Assembly: GCA_030789695.1 (NCBI GenBank)
Contig: CM061132.1
Span: 163,519,442 to 163,583,441 of the forward strand
DNA length: 64,000 nucleotides
DNA from: Scilla litardierei
Taxonomy: Eukaryota > Streptophyta > Magnoliopsida > Asparagales > Asparagaceae
Reading direction: 5' to 3'
Part shown: one piece after another, positions 1-11,281 of the stretch
How positions within the stretch are numbered: the first letter of the stretch is position 1
How the letters are laid out: each line of letters begins with the position of its first letter
Notes under the pieces: model-generated
Told to the model about the DNA's origin: nothing
Database searches by the model: none
What the model saw: only the letters and a program-made list of their open reading frames with translations
Position numbers and translations under genes: made by a program

Positions 1-599
1 TGAAAAAAAAATCTGAAAACATCTTAGATCTAGACCTTCGCCGTAAAAATTGAAGCTTTTACCTCAAAACCCTAGATCGGAGCAGATCCAACTTCAGCAG
101 AGAACTAGGGTTTCATCGCGACCTAGGGTTTGAGCGCGAAGCCAACAGACGAGACGAGAGAGGTGATCACAAGCGCGAAGGGGGCCCACGTCGCTGGATT
201 CTTCCCACAATCACAGCCAAAAGCTCGGATTGTGCAGAGCGGATCTTGGCTGCCACGGCGGAGCGAGATCGCCTCGCTTTCTCGAGGGCAAAAGGAACAC
301 GCGAGAGGATTTTGGGTTAAGAAATGCCCAACAGTGCAAGACATGACCCGTGAATAGTGGGCCAAGCCCACTTTCAAGTCCAAAGTTTACGAAAGAAACA
401 GCCCCTTAATGTTTATACTTTGAATGCTCCCCCCAATATTCTGCCTACAAATTCGATTCATTGGTGAGTGTGCTGATTTAAATGCTGCAGAAACTCATTT
501 CGACTTCAAGACCCAACCAACAACGAAGAAAGAAATAAACTAAATAATGGTAAGAACATTGAAATTAGAGGAGAAGAAGACATGTAGCTTTTTGACTGG
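1..599 (-). promoter_or_regulatory. Possible 5' leader/promoter of a leftward gene
   Basis: No coding region recognised. Telo-box motifs (AAACCCTAG) occur at 67-75 on the plus strand and at 105-113 and 123-131 on the minus strand. On the minus strand the sequence after the boxes reaches a plausible splice donor (GTAAAAGC, plus positions 55-62), as in a 5' UTR exon whose gene continues left of the window. Short open frames around 123-383 have no family features. This is inference from motif content only; a TE edge or an intergenic piece is equally possible. Confidence 0.28.
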
Positions 600-1516
600 T
601 GTTAGGATTTATCCTGGTTATTCTTATATGTGGGCTTGTCATATGTGGCACTGGAGAATGTTGGATAGGTTGATGTATGGTTCATTACATCTGAGCCACT
701 GATGTATGAAGAAGAGAATCGAATCAGTTAGGATGTTGGACATTTTGTTGAACAGGTTGTTGTACCAGGATGTTCAACAGGCTAAGTCTATTTGCATCAA
801 TTGTCTGCTCAAAAGGATGCGCAACTGGCGTTCATGTAATCTGTTATTTTCCTATCTAACTCATCTGGCCCTTATGGTGGTTATTAACTGTTTTAGATTT
901 GATTGGGTATAATCTCTTGTTACCTTATTGCGAAACGGTTGGAGAGAGATTTTCGCCAAATCAATACCCTAGCAACTTCCACTTACGGATCTTTCGGGAT
1001 CTCCTTCTTGTTGAAGATGTTGCGGTTTTTGCTGTTGATGGAACCGAATCTAGATTCGATTGCCGGTGTGCAGATTGTATCGAAGATTGCGGGGCTTTGG
1101 CCTTTTAGGGGCTTGTAGCGTTTGGCGGCGGTCATTGACTCTTTGGTTGAAAAAGTTCAAAGAGATTCTCCGGGAGGGAGGCCGACGGCTGCGCACGCAG
1201 GATCAAGGGAGTTGATCTAGTCGGTGGTGCAAGGAGAGCTTGTGGGCAAGGGGAGCTTGCCAAGAATACTTCACGGGGTTGATTGCGATCACCCCTCACG
1301 GTTTGTTTTGAGGATGAGTGTGTTCTTCCTTATAGAAGCATGAATTGTAGAATTTGTATTCTCTGATCTTTATAGTGAAGTATTCTATTTTTCTGGGCGT
1401 GGCCCCGCAGATGTAGGTGTGCGCACCGAACTGCGATACCAAGTCTCGTGTGCCCTTGCGTGATGTGTGTCTTTATTGTTGTTCGTTATATTCTTTACTG
1501 CGTACTGAATTTCAAC
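600..1516 (+). repeat. 5' LTR of Copia-1
   Basis: Direct repeat of 9638-10555. The primer-binding site follows directly. The 3' LTR ends CAACA and this copy ends CAAC before the PBS, so one terminal A appears lost here or shared with the junction. Small open frames at 706-1118 are repeated in the other LTR and are not genes. Confidence 0.93.
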
Positions 1517-1528
1517 TGGTATCAGAGC
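1517..1528 (+). other. Primer-binding site, initiator tRNA-Met
   Basis: TGGTATCAGAGC, complementary to the 3' end of plant initiator tRNA-Met, sits immediately after the 5' LTR. This is the usual minus-strand primer site of copia elements. Confidence 0.93.
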
Positions 1529-1594
1529 AGGTCATCCACAATACTTTGACTTTCTTTCAAAGTGGGTGTGATCCTGTGTGTCAGTACGCTGATC

Positions 1595-3766
1595 ATGAAT
1601 ACAAAAGAAGGTGCTTCGGTTACTCGTCCCCCCTTGCTCACTGGATCGAACTACACCTATTGGAAGTTCAGTATGCGAGCTTTTATCAAATCCTTGGATG
1701 AAAAGGCTTGGGTTGCTACAGTTGAAGGATGGAACCCTCCGGTTGAAGTCAACAAAGAAGGCAAGGAATGCTTCAAACCTGTGAGAGACTGGAGTTCTGA
1801 TGAGGAACGTGCTGCCTTAGGAAACTCAAAGGCGGTTAACGCCATCTTTACTGCTGTTGATGAAGAGCAGTTCAAGCTTATATCAACTTGTGAGCATACT
1901 AAAGAAGCTTGGGACATTCTTCAAAACGTGCATGAAGGAACCAGCACTGTTAAGGCCTCAAAATTGCAAATGCTCGCCAGTCAGTTTGAAATTCTGAGGA
2001 TGAATGAAAACGAGACGGTTGCTGAATTCAATGGAAGATTGAGAGATATTGCAAATCAGGCATTCCAACTGGGTAAGAAGTATTCACAAAAGAAACTTGT
2101 TGAAAAGACCCTGAGGTCCTTGCCAGATAAATTTTCAGCAAAGATTGCAGCAATAGAGGAAGTAAGGAACACATCGACCATGAGATTGGACGAACTCATG
2201 GGCTCCCTACAGACCTATGAGATGAATCTCAAACAAAACAAAAAGGAGAAGGGTGTTGCCTTGAAGACTGAAGCCAGTGAACTGTCAAAATCTGATAATG
2301 AGTCAGAACTCGAAGATGATATCGCTCTTCTCACCAAAAACTTTAGCAAGATGATGAGAAAGATTAGCAACAGAGGTCAGAATTTCAAAGCCACTAATAA
2401 AAAGGTGCGGTCAGGACCTCCTGCTGGTGAAAAGAGTGTTGGTCGTCCTATACAAAGGTATGAGTCTAAAAACAAAGGAAAGGGAATACAGTGTAGAGAA
2501 TGTGAAGGGTTCGGACATATACATGCAGAATGTGCAAACACCCTTAAGAAGCAAAAAGGGAAATCCCTCGCCAGCACCTGGAGCGATGAAGACTCTGGAG
2601 GTAGTGTGGAAGATGAAGACATAACGAGTAATTATGTTGCTTTCACAGCTATTCTGAATGACAAATCTGAAGGCAAGTCCTTCAGTCATGTTGAACATAA
2701 TGTTGCAACATGTGCTGCAACATCCAAGCACAAGGGAGAAAATGTTGTACGAAGTGTTGTAACAAATGATGCTAGTTCTGACAGTAAAGTTGAATCAGAA
2801 GTTGGAAGTGAAGAAGATATTGATGATGAGGAAATCCGCACAGCCTATCAAACTATGTTCTACAAATGGATGGAAATCTGTGAAATCAACAAGAAACTGA
2901 AAGATGAATGCTCTAAGTTGAGAAGTGAGAAGAATGCAACTCAAGCCAAACTACTGAAGACTGAAACAAGCCTCCGAAACTGTGAGAGAAATATGAAGAG
3001 AGCTTTACTAAGAGCTGAGAAGGCAGAAAGCACTGTTAACAGATGGAACTCAGGAAAAACCAAACTTGATGACATCCTCAACATGGGAAAAGTGGCTGGA
3101 GATCGAACAAGAGTTGGTTACCACAGAGGAAGTCATCTACACACACTCAAGACCAGGAGTAGTCTCAATGCTAAGGAACATGTTAAAAGGAGTTCACATG
3201 ATGAGGCCAAGTCAAGAGGAAAGAACATAAAAGGTACTACTTTTAGGCAGCCTATATGCAGTTACTGCAAACAAATAGGACACAATGATTGGAGTTGTTT
3301 CAGGCGCATGAAGCATGTGAGTGAAGGAAGAAATATTATTCATCCGCAACAACGAACAAGCATGAAATGGATTAAGAAGTCAGAGCTGTTCAGTATGGTT
3401 GCGTACACATCTTTGGCTACCTTTGCTGAAAATCAGTGGTATTTTGACAGTGGGTGCTCTCGGCACATGACAGGGAACAAGGGTCTTCTATCTGAGTACA
3501 CTGCTGGGAATAAAGGTCATGTCACCTTTGGGGATGGACAGAGAAGCAGAGTTATTGGAAAAGGAAATCTGAATATGACAGAAACTCTGAAATTGAAAGA
3601 TGTGATGCATGTTGAAAATTTAAAGGCTAATCTCATTAGTATCAGTCAGTTGTGCGATCAAGGCCTGCTGGTTCGATTCAACAAAAATGAATGCCTTGTG
3701 TTTAATGGTGATGAAGTGTGCATTCTTTCTGGAAAAAGATCTAGTGACAACTGCTACCTGTTGTAA
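1595..3766 (+). CDS. Copia-1 Gag and protease, ends at premature stop
   Basis: Capsid and aspartic protease part of the copia polyprotein. The ATG at 1595 lies 67 bases after the PBS and is the first good start; the frame is open a little further upstream, but without ATG. About 723 residues: an N-terminal UBN2/DUF4219-like gag (TGSNYTYWKFSM near residue 14), a CCHC knuckle near 300 (C-X2-C-X4-H-X4-C), an acidic and lysine-rich linker, a second CCHC near 555, and the protease motif DSGCSRHMTG near 618. A TAA at 3764 cuts the polyprotein just after protease; the same frame carries straight on into integrase, so it is a nonsense mutation and not a natural gene end. Confidence 0.9.
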   Translation: MNTKEGASVTRPPLLTGSNYTYWKFSMRAFIKSLDEKAWVATVEGWNPPVEVNKEGKECFKPVRDWSSDEERAALGNSKAVNAIFTAVDEEQFKLISTCEHTKEAWDILQNVHEGTSTVKASKLQMLASQFEILRMNENETVAEFNGRLRDIANQAFQLGKKYSQKKLVEKTLRSLPDKFSAKIAAIEEVRNTSTMRLDELMGSLQTYEMNLKQNKKEKGVALKTEASELSKSDNESELEDDIALLTKNFSKMMRKISNRGQNFKATNKKVRSGPPAGEKSVGRPIQRYESKNKGKGIQCRECEGFGHIHAECANTLKKQKGKSLASTWSDEDSGGSVEDEDITSNYVAFTAILNDKSEGKSFSHVEHNVATCAATSKHKGENVVRSVVTNDASSDSKVESEVGSEEDIDDEEIRTAYQTMFYKWMEICEINKKLKDECSKLRSEKNATQAKLLKTETSLRNCERNMKRALLRAEKAESTVNRWNSGKTKLDDILNMGKVAGDRTRVGYHRGSHLHTLKTRSSLNAKEHVKRSSHDEAKSRGKNIKGTTFRQPICSYCKQIGHNDWSCFRRMKHVSEGRNIIHPQQRTSMKWIKKSELFSMVAYTSLATFAENQWYFDSGCSRHMTGNKGLLSEYTAGNKGHVTFGDGQRSRVIGKGNLNMTETLKLKDVMHVENLKANLISISQLCDQGLLVRFNKNECLVFNGDEVCILSGKRSSDNCYLL

Positions 3767-4468
3767 GAACCTGACAGATGTTTGAGTATCACCACGGATG
3801 CTTCTGAACAGTGGCATCAGAAGCTAGGACATGTAAATTTCAAGATCTTAATGAAAATCTCCAAAGCAAGAGCTGTCCGTGGAATGCCTACTTTAATCAA
3901 GAAGAAAGAAGGAGTGTGCGAAGCCTGCCAACTGGGAAAGCAGAAGAAAGTTAGTCACAAACAAATTCAGAATATCACAACTTCAAAAACTCTGGAGCTG
4001 CTACATATGGATCTGATTGGACCCACTTCAGAAACAAGCATCGGAGGTAAGAAGTACATCTTTGTTTGTGTTGATGATTTTTCACGGTTCACCTGGGTGG
4101 ATTTTCTGAAGGAGAAATCAGATACTTTCGATGCTTTCAAAAAACTGTGTACTCGTCATCAAGTTGAAAGAGGAGACAACATAGGGAAAGTCATTTGGAT
4201 CCGAAGTGATCACGGAAAAGAGTTTGAGAATCACTCATTCTCTGAATTCTGTGAGGCACAAGGTATAGGACATGAGTACTCGGCTCCTAAGACTCCTCAG
4301 CAAAACGGAGTTGTTGAAAGGAAGAATCGAACACTTCAGGAAATGGCTCGAGTTATGTTGAATGCCCGAAAAGTGAATGTTAAGTGGTGGGCTGAAGCGA
4401 TTAACACTGCATGCTACACCATCAACAGAGTTTACCTTCGACCACAGACTGAGAAAACTCCATATTAA
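3767..4468 (+). pseudogene. Copia-1 integrase segment between two in-frame stops
   Basis: Continues the gag frame. It shows the HHCC zinc-binding region (HQKLGHVNF, then CEACQLGK) and the DDE core: the first Asp in LLHMDLIGP, the second in IRSDHGKEF, and Glu in [16 protein letters not shown] at 4466 replaces the codon after KTPY, where copia elements normally continue into an IWKGRKP-like motif; that motif is found in the same frame immediately after the stop. Without full translation no integrase-RT polyprotein can be made. Confidence 0.9.
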
Positions 4469-6214
4469 ATTTGGAAAGGTCGAAAGCCTGATGTCTCCTA
4501 CTTTCATATTTTTGGAAGCAAGTGCTACATCCTGCAAGATCGGACACCAAGACGGAAGTTCGACACCAAGAGTGACAAAGGAATTTTCTTGGGGTATTCT
4601 ACAAGGAGTCGTGCTTTCTGTGTGCTGAATGAACGAACAGATGTCATGATGGAATCAATTAACGTTGTGGTTGATGATTTTGATCAGGGAGAATCTATTC
4701 TAACTGGTGAAAAAGGAGTTCAAGAAGACAGAAATGAGGATGATGTTCGTGTTGAAAGTGATGTTGCAACAAATAAGACCAAACAGAACAATGTTGAACA
4801 AATTGTTGCAACACAGGATAATGCCACCATGGAGTCGATTCAAGTAGAAGCTGAAAATGCTCAAGATGCTGAGGGAGTTACAAAGATTATACGAGACCAT
4901 CCGCCGGAGCTAATCATTGGTGACGTTCACGACAGTCGTTGCACCAGAGGTACTAGTCGTGTTAATTACAGAGATCTGGCTGGGTATGCTTGCTTTCTTT
5001 CTACTATTGAACCCAAAAATGTGAAGGAAGCAATTGGTGATGATTTCTGGGTCTCAGCTATGCAAGAGGAACTAAACCAATTCCAACGAAATGACATATG
5101 GAGTCTTGTGGAGAGACCAAAAGGAACAAATGTCATCGGGACAAAATGGATATTCAAAAACAAGACAGATGAGAAGGGAAACGTTACCCGCAATAAAGCC
5201 CGGCTTGTTGCTCAAGGGTATACCCAAGTGGAAGGCATTGACTTCGATGAGACATTCGCTCCTGTAGCTCGGTTGGAATCTATTAGACTATTACTAGCGG
5301 TTGCCTGTAGTTTAAATTTCAAACTGCACCAAATGGACGTGAAAAGTGCCTTTCTGAACGGGTTGTTGAATGAAGAAGTGTATATTGAACAACCCAAAGG
5401 CTTTGCTGATCCATTTCTTCCAAATCATGTGTATAAGCTGAAGAAGGCACTGTATGGTCTGAAACAAGCTCCAAGGGCCTGGTATGAAAGATTGACCACA
5501 TATCTTCTCAAGAAGGGATACGAAAGAGGAGGAGCTGATAAGACCTTATTTGTTCAAAGGACAAGATCAAGTGTGATGATTGCCCAGATCTATGTTGATG
5601 ACATAGTCTTCGGTTCAACATCACAACAACTAGTGCATGAGTTTATTAATCTCATGCAAAGGGAGTTTGAAATGAGCATGGTAGGTGAGTTGAATGTATT
5701 TCTTGGGCTCCAAGTTAAACAGTGTCCAGATGGTCTATTCATCTCGCAGAGCAAGTATGCAAGGATCCTTGTCAAGAGATTCGGTTTAGAAAGTGCTAGA
5801 CATGTTAGGACTCCCATGAGTTCATCTGAAAAACTCTCTAAGGATGAAGGAGGAAGAGATGTTGAAGTTACTCTTTACAGAAGCATGATAGGTAGCCTGT
5901 TATATTTAACAGCTAGCCGACCGGATATCAGTTTCAGTGTTGGAGTCTGTGCTCGTTATCAAGCAAGCCCTAAGGAATCTCATATTATTGCCGTAAAGAG
6001 GATTATCAGGTATATCAGCGGAACAGCAGACTATGGTATATGGTATACAAAGGATACGAATACTCTTGTCTCAGGATATAGTGATGCTGACTGGGCAGGA
6101 AATACAGATGATCGGAAAAGCACCACCGGAGGATGTTTTTATGTGGGGAACAATCTGGTGTCATGGTATAGTAAAAAAACAGAACTCCATATCGTTATCT
6201 ACAGCAGAGGCTGA
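4469..6214 (+). pseudogene. Copia-1 integrase C-terminus and reverse transcriptase
   Basis: Same frame after the stop at 4466. First the end of integrase ([20 protein letters not shown]), an acidic linker, then copia [34 protein letters not shown] and the catalytic YVDD at 5591-5602, followed by the start of RNase H ([15 protein letters not shown]). The frame is lost in a seven-A run at 6172-6178 and ends at 6214 in unrelated residues. A homopolymer sequencing error could also explain this single-base change. Confidence 0.9.
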
Positions 6215-6533
6215 GTATATTGCTGCAGGAAGTTGTTGTACACAATTGCTATGGTTGAAGCAAATGTTGATAGACTATGGACTGGAACAAGGAGTTATGA
6301 CTATCTTATGCGACAACCAGAGTGCTATAAATATCTCCAAGAATCATGTCCAGCATTCCAGAACGAAACACATCGACATCCGACATCACTTTATTAGAGA
6401 GCTGGTTGAGAAGAAGTCCCTAGTCATGGAGTATGTTGCTACAGCTAATCAACTAGCGGACATTTTTACAAAGCCTCTTGATTCTGCCAGATTTGAGGAA
6501 TTGCGGCAAGCCCTAGGGCTGTGTCGTATCTAA
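6175..6533 (+). pseudogene. Copia-1 RNase H, frameshifted from RT
   Basis: Copia RNase H C-terminal half in the next frame: [43 protein letters not shown] and the terminal [11 protein letters not shown] motif, ending at TAA 6531-6533 as copia pol normally ends. It overlaps the shifted tail of the RT frame, which locates the one-base insertion near 6172-6178. Confidence 0.9.
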
Positions 6534-6781
6534 TGTTGTTCTCTGTGTTGAGAACATTGTTGCAACATCAAGTTGCAACATTATGAGGGTCAACCGATCT
6601 CTGTTGTCGGGTTGTTTTTCTCTAATATCCTTACCCGATATTTATTACCCTCTGATTCTTTCCGTTCCCAAGGCGCATTTTCGTGTTTTCCCTCAACTCA
6701 AATTTTCTCCAAGATTCTTCTAACCTCCCATCTAGGGTTCTTGAAATCGGCTTGGTTGAAGTTCCTCCCATTTAATCAGCA

Positions 6782-8611
6782 ATGGCAAGAGATCAGTCGG
6801 AAAAATCTTCGCTGCCCCCTCGTCGGTCCTCTCGACGAACGACATCCGCTCGAAAAAGTGCTCCGCCTTCCTCGTCTTCATCTTTCAAACGAAAAGGAGT
6901 GTTTCCCCGTCCTGTGCAAAGATCCTCCAGTGGTAATTCCTCTCCATCACTCTCCTCTTCCCCTCTCGGTGACATGCATTCTTCTAGAGCCTCAAATTTA
7001 GAGTTGGTAAACTTTTCCCCAATTCTTGAAATTCCCCTCCCCCAAAAATCCGAGGAAGATGAAGTGTACGATGACGATGAAATTTATCCTGATCCGGTAA
7101 CTATTCAAGACTGGTTCTGGTATTTGCGGAGAACAGGAAAGAAATTGGATCTCTCTTCGGTGGATGTATCTCATATTCATTTTAAAGGTCTCATGCATAA
7201 GAAGATTTTAGGGAAGGTTATGAGTGTTGAAGTGCCTCGAGATAGAAAAGTTGTCATTCAAACCTGGAATCCGAAATCTTTTGTTAAAATCTCTGAAGTT
7301 GAAGTGATAAACATCTCTGATTCTAAAGACTCTCCAGTGTTCGTTGAATTGCCTAGGTCAAGGGGCACTGCAGGAGCGTCTACGTCTAATATTCCTACTG
7401 AGAAACCTATTGTGCAGGATGATGTGCAGGTAACCAAGGAAGATGTGGTGAAAGGTGATCTAAGTGATGAGAAAACGTCTGCTGTTCCATGTCAGGAAGA
7501 GGTACCTGTCTCTGCATCACCCATGTGTGTTGATGAAGGTTCTCAGAACATGATCAATGACCTTAATAGTGGTGTGAATGAGTGTACTCAGAATGTGCCT
7601 AGATTCTCATCTCAAGATGTTTCTGAACCTGGAAAAGATTCTGTGATGGGTGATCATGAATTTGTTGACAGTATTGAGGAGTCTTCTCTGAAAGACACAG
7701 TGGAAGTCATGCCACTTGCTGATGATATGTCCCAAAAGGTTCAGTCTCTAAATGATTCTGAAGAACCTGATCTCACTCCTATGGATTTAGGGTCTTCTGA
7801 AATCCTTCAGGATCTCTCCAACCTTTCTTCTGAAACTGGTGTTGGTGAGATGCAATTTGTTTCTGATAAGGTCAATACTGATGTTGTGTCTGGATGTGGC
7901 TCAGCTGGGTGTGAGGTAAATGATGAAGTGAATGTAGAAAAATGTACAATGAGTCAAGGTACTTCTGCGGTTGGTGTTGACAATGTGGGGCTTAATGTTG
8001 AAGCTGATATCGAGCCTAATTCCTTCAAGGAAGCAAGTGTTGAACATATTGTTGCACAAAATGTTGCAACACAGGGTGCATCACCTGAGGCCTCTGGTCC
8101 AACTGAACCTCCCATGTCCTCCTTTATGCGTAAGGCTCGATCTTGCTCTAAGAAGCGCTCTGCTCCTTCCTGTAATGCTGAGGCTTCTCCTTCCAAGAGG
8201 TCAAAAATCTCAGCTTCAGGTTCCTCTCGTTCTCCGTCATTTACTTCTTCGGATGCCTTTAGCAGAATTTTCTTCGACAAAGCTCGCAAGAACCGATGGG
8301 CATCTTACTCGGAGAGATCTTTACTTCCTGAAAAGGTTCTGAACATGGCCTCATTTGACAAGACTCAGATAGCTACTATCTTGAAGAGTCTCAGATTGTA
8401 CCATGCTGCCACTTGTTTCAGTACCTACTATCCTGTGTTAGTCAGGGAATTTTACTGTAATTTATCCAAATCTGCTGGAGATGGCTCCTCCCGTTGGAAT
8501 TGCAGAAATTATGTTCGGGGCAAGATTATTACCTTTTCTCCTTCCACTCTGAACAAATTACTGGAATGGAAATTTCCTCAATCTGCTCCTGCTTACGGAG
8601 AGTCAACATGA
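6782..8611 (+). pseudogene. Copia-1 env-like ORF, N-terminal part (609 aa)
   Basis: Starts at ATG 6782, 248 bases after pol. The first ~60 residues are Ser/Arg/Pro-rich and basic; residues ~90-440 are acidic and low in complexity; ~490-605 form a folded-looking domain (YYPVLVREFYCNLS, then YVRGKIITFSPSTLN) resembling the PF20167 'putative plant transposon protein' family by motif pattern. SIRE elements carry an env-like ORF at this position; whether it acts as an envelope protein is unproven. I see no convincing signal peptide or membrane segment. A TGA at 8609-8611 interrupts it and the same frame continues. Confidence 0.75.
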
Positions 8612-9316
8612 GTGGAGTTTGATAGACTGATTCGAGTTGTGACTGCGGGGAAGCTCCAGAATTGGCCTAAGAAATCATCTGTCTTTCCTTCATCTGCTCT
8701 TACGGCCAAGTACTTTATTCTCTACAGGATTGCCACGAGGAACTGGCTCCCTACTTCAAATGTTTCTGTGGTTACTCGAGACATGTGCAGGCTGTTGTTC
8801 TCTGCAGGAACCTCTCAGGCCTTCAATTTGGGCATGATTATCTTTGATTCTATCTTATCTTTTGCTGAGTTATCCTCCTCCGGGACTTCTTTACCACATG
8901 GAGCTCTTATATCTATGATGCTCCTGGCTCAAAGGGTGCCCCTGTCCTTGTCAGACCTTCCTTCATCTTGTGACAGTATTTCGTATACGACAAAGTCTGT
9001 GGCTGGAAAAATGGATGATATCTCTGACTTGATACCCTCACTTCATGGTGTTTCTTCGACATCCTCTCCACCTCCAAATGCTGAACCTTCTGTCACAGTG
9101 CCTCCTGCATCTCAGTCTCCTCCACTCAGTCCTGCTACTGCTGCCACTTCTTCCTCAGCGAGTGTGGTTGATATCCAGTTCCTCGAGAATGCTCTTCAGA
9201 ATATTGATGATCAACTTCTGGTTCTCGACAGCCAGCGGGTCCTTCTGAATCGCCACAAGGTGTTGCTGCAAAGCAAGCTGTCCTCTCTACGGAGTGGTCC
9301 CTCTGCGGATCCCTGA
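8612..9316 (+). pseudogene. Copia-1 env-like ORF, C-terminal part
   Basis: Same frame as the preceding ORF and directly after its stop, so one original protein split by a nonsense codon. It continues the PF20167-like domain (KYFILYRIATRNWLPTS, then a helix-rich stretch), followed by a Ser/Pro-rich spacer and a C-terminal heptad-like segment (residues ~185-225: LENALQNIDDQLLVLDSQ) that may form a coiled coil. There is no ATG at the start, so independent translation is unlikely. Confidence 0.7.
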
Positions 9317-9623
9317 AGTATTTGTCCTTTGTGGCGCAAAAGGGGAGAAGAGGTATGATTTGTTCTCTCTTAACTGATGTTATGTTGGATGCTTTGTTGG
9401 GCGTTTTGTTAGATGTTGGGCGTTTTGTTAGATGTCGTTTTGTTGGATGTCTGCTGTTGATGCAATGTGTCTCCAAGGGTCATGAAAGTTGGTGCTGGTT
9501 GGTGCAGCTCTTGTGTTTTAATCTTTTTGATCTTCTTGTATTGGTCCGGACTCTGCAGTTTTTTTTGAAAGGTTAAACAATTGCCCTCTTCTTCTATCAT
9601 ACCGTATGTTGTTCCACCAAATG

Positions 9624-9637
9624 ACAAAAGGGGAGAT
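9624..9637 (+). other. Polypurine tract of Copia-1
   Basis: The purine run AAAAGGGGAGA followed by T abuts the 3' LTR start at 9638, the position of the plus-strand primer. Confidence 0.85.
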
Positions 9638-10555
9638 TGTTAGGATTTATCCTGGTTATTCTTGTATGCGGGCTTGTCATATGTGGCACTGGAGAATGTT
9701 GGATAGGTCGATGTATGGTTCATTACATCTGAGCCACTGCTGTATGAAGAAGAGAATCGAATCAGTTAGGATGTTGGACATTTTGTTGAACAGGTTGTTG
9801 TACCAGGATGTTCAACAGGCTAAGTCTATTTGCATCAATTGTCTGCTCAAAAGGATGCGCAACTGGCGTTCGCGTAATCTGTTATTTTCCTATCTAACTC
9901 ATCTGGCCCTTATGGTGGTTATTAACTGTTTTAGATTTGATTGGGTATAATCTCTTGTTACCTTATTGCGAAACGGTTGGAGAGAGATTTTCGCCAAATC
10001 AATACCCTAGCAACTTCCACTTACGGATCTTTCGGGATCTCCTTCTTGTTGAAGATGTTGCGGTTTTTGCTGTTGATGGAACCGAATCTAGATTCGATTG
10101 CCGGTGTGCAGATTGTATCGAAGATTGCGGGGCTTTGGCCTTTTAGGGGCTTGTAGCGTTTGGCGGCGGTCATTGACTCTTTGGTTGAAAAAGTTCAAAG
10201 AGATTCTCCGGGAGGGAGGCCGACGGCTGCGCACGCAGGATCAAGGGAGTTGATCTAGTCGGTGGTGCAAGGGGAGCTTGCGGGCAAGGGGAGCTTGCCA
10301 AGAATACTTCACGGGGTTGATTGCGATCACCCCTCACGGTTTGTTTTGAGGATGAGTGTGTTCTTCCTTATAGAAGCGTGAATTGTAGAATTTGTATTCT
10401 CTGATCTTTATAGTGAAGTATTCTATTTTTCTGGGCGTGGCCCCGCAGATGTAGGTGTGCGCACCGAACTGCGATACCAAGTCTCGTGTGCCCTTGCGTG
10501 CTGTGTGTCTTTATTGTTGTTCGTTATATTCTTTACTGCGTACTGAATTTCAACA
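9638..10555 (+). repeat. 3' LTR of Copia-1
   Basis: Direct repeat of 600-1516 with about ten substitutions. It ends TTTCAACA before the target duplication ACTGG. Confidence 0.93.
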
Positions 10556-11281
10556 ACTGGGAATAATAGATGTGATTTCTGAGCATTAAATCATTTTCAT
10601 CTCAAAAGATGCTTCTTTCTCTCAAAACTAATATTGTCCTGATCAAAATAAGAAGGCAGATCAAACCCAGTAGTAATGATACTTTACATTAACAGGCCAT
10701 TTTTACATTAAAACCCAACTATAATAATCTAAAATTAAGAATTACACAGGTGTAAAAATTAGAAAAACCCTTCAAATCCCAAGAGCTTATTTTACATGCA
10801 TAAATTCCTTAGCTTACATACTATAAATGAGAGTACAAACAAAAAATACAGAAAATTTCTATCTGCACTATGGGCAATATTGTTATCAGCTACTAAAGGA
10901 GGAAGAACCCGACATCCTCCCCTTTTTTCGACACTCGGATATGTTCGGTTTGTTCTTTATGTTCCAAAACTCTAAGCTACCAATTTTTAGGTGAACCCTA
11001 CAAGTTTTGATTGTTTATCTAATCGTTTCAAAAAGTTCTGTTACAACGAAATCATTAAATTTACGACAGGTGGATGAACGAGCAAGACTCCTTGGATTCA
11101 TTTGAAAATTAGGAATCTGGGGTTTTAGAACTTGAAGATTAAAATGAGCGGTTCGGATCAAATGAAAAAATACGTTTTATATGGGGTTGATGATACCCAA
11201 TGATGAAAATTTCATCCTTGTGTAGATGATAACTATTTACATATATGTTAATGTACATGTGCTGAAAGCGCATAAAATTTC
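10556..11281. other. AT-rich sequence, nothing recognised
   Basis: Host sequence interrupted by Copia-1 (continuation of 1-599). No exon, repeat pair or RNA gene recognised. Confidence 0.5.

Larger units (their letters stand above)
600..10555 (+). mobile_element. Copia-1: complete SIRE/Maximus-type Ty1/copia retrotransposon
   Basis: Two LTRs (600-1516 and 9638-10555) begin TGTTAGGA and end in AACA, flanked by the 5-bp target duplication ACTGG (595-599 and 10556-10560). Domain order is gag, protease, integrase, reverse transcriptase, RNase H, then an extra env-like ORF, which defines copia order with the SIRE-type addition. I count about ten substitutions between LTRs (about 1%), so insertion was recent. 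The coding part is dead: in-frame stops at 3764 and 4466, a one-base frameshift in an A run near 6172-6178, and a stop at 8609. Confidence 0.95.

Noticed and set aside
706..1118. Short open frames in the Copia-1 LTR, repeated at 9606-10156
   Set aside because: They lie inside LTRs, overlap one another and have no family features.
1517..1528. tRNA gene suggested by TGGTATCAGAGC
   Set aside because: Only the 3'-end complement used as primer site is present; no cloverleaf follows.
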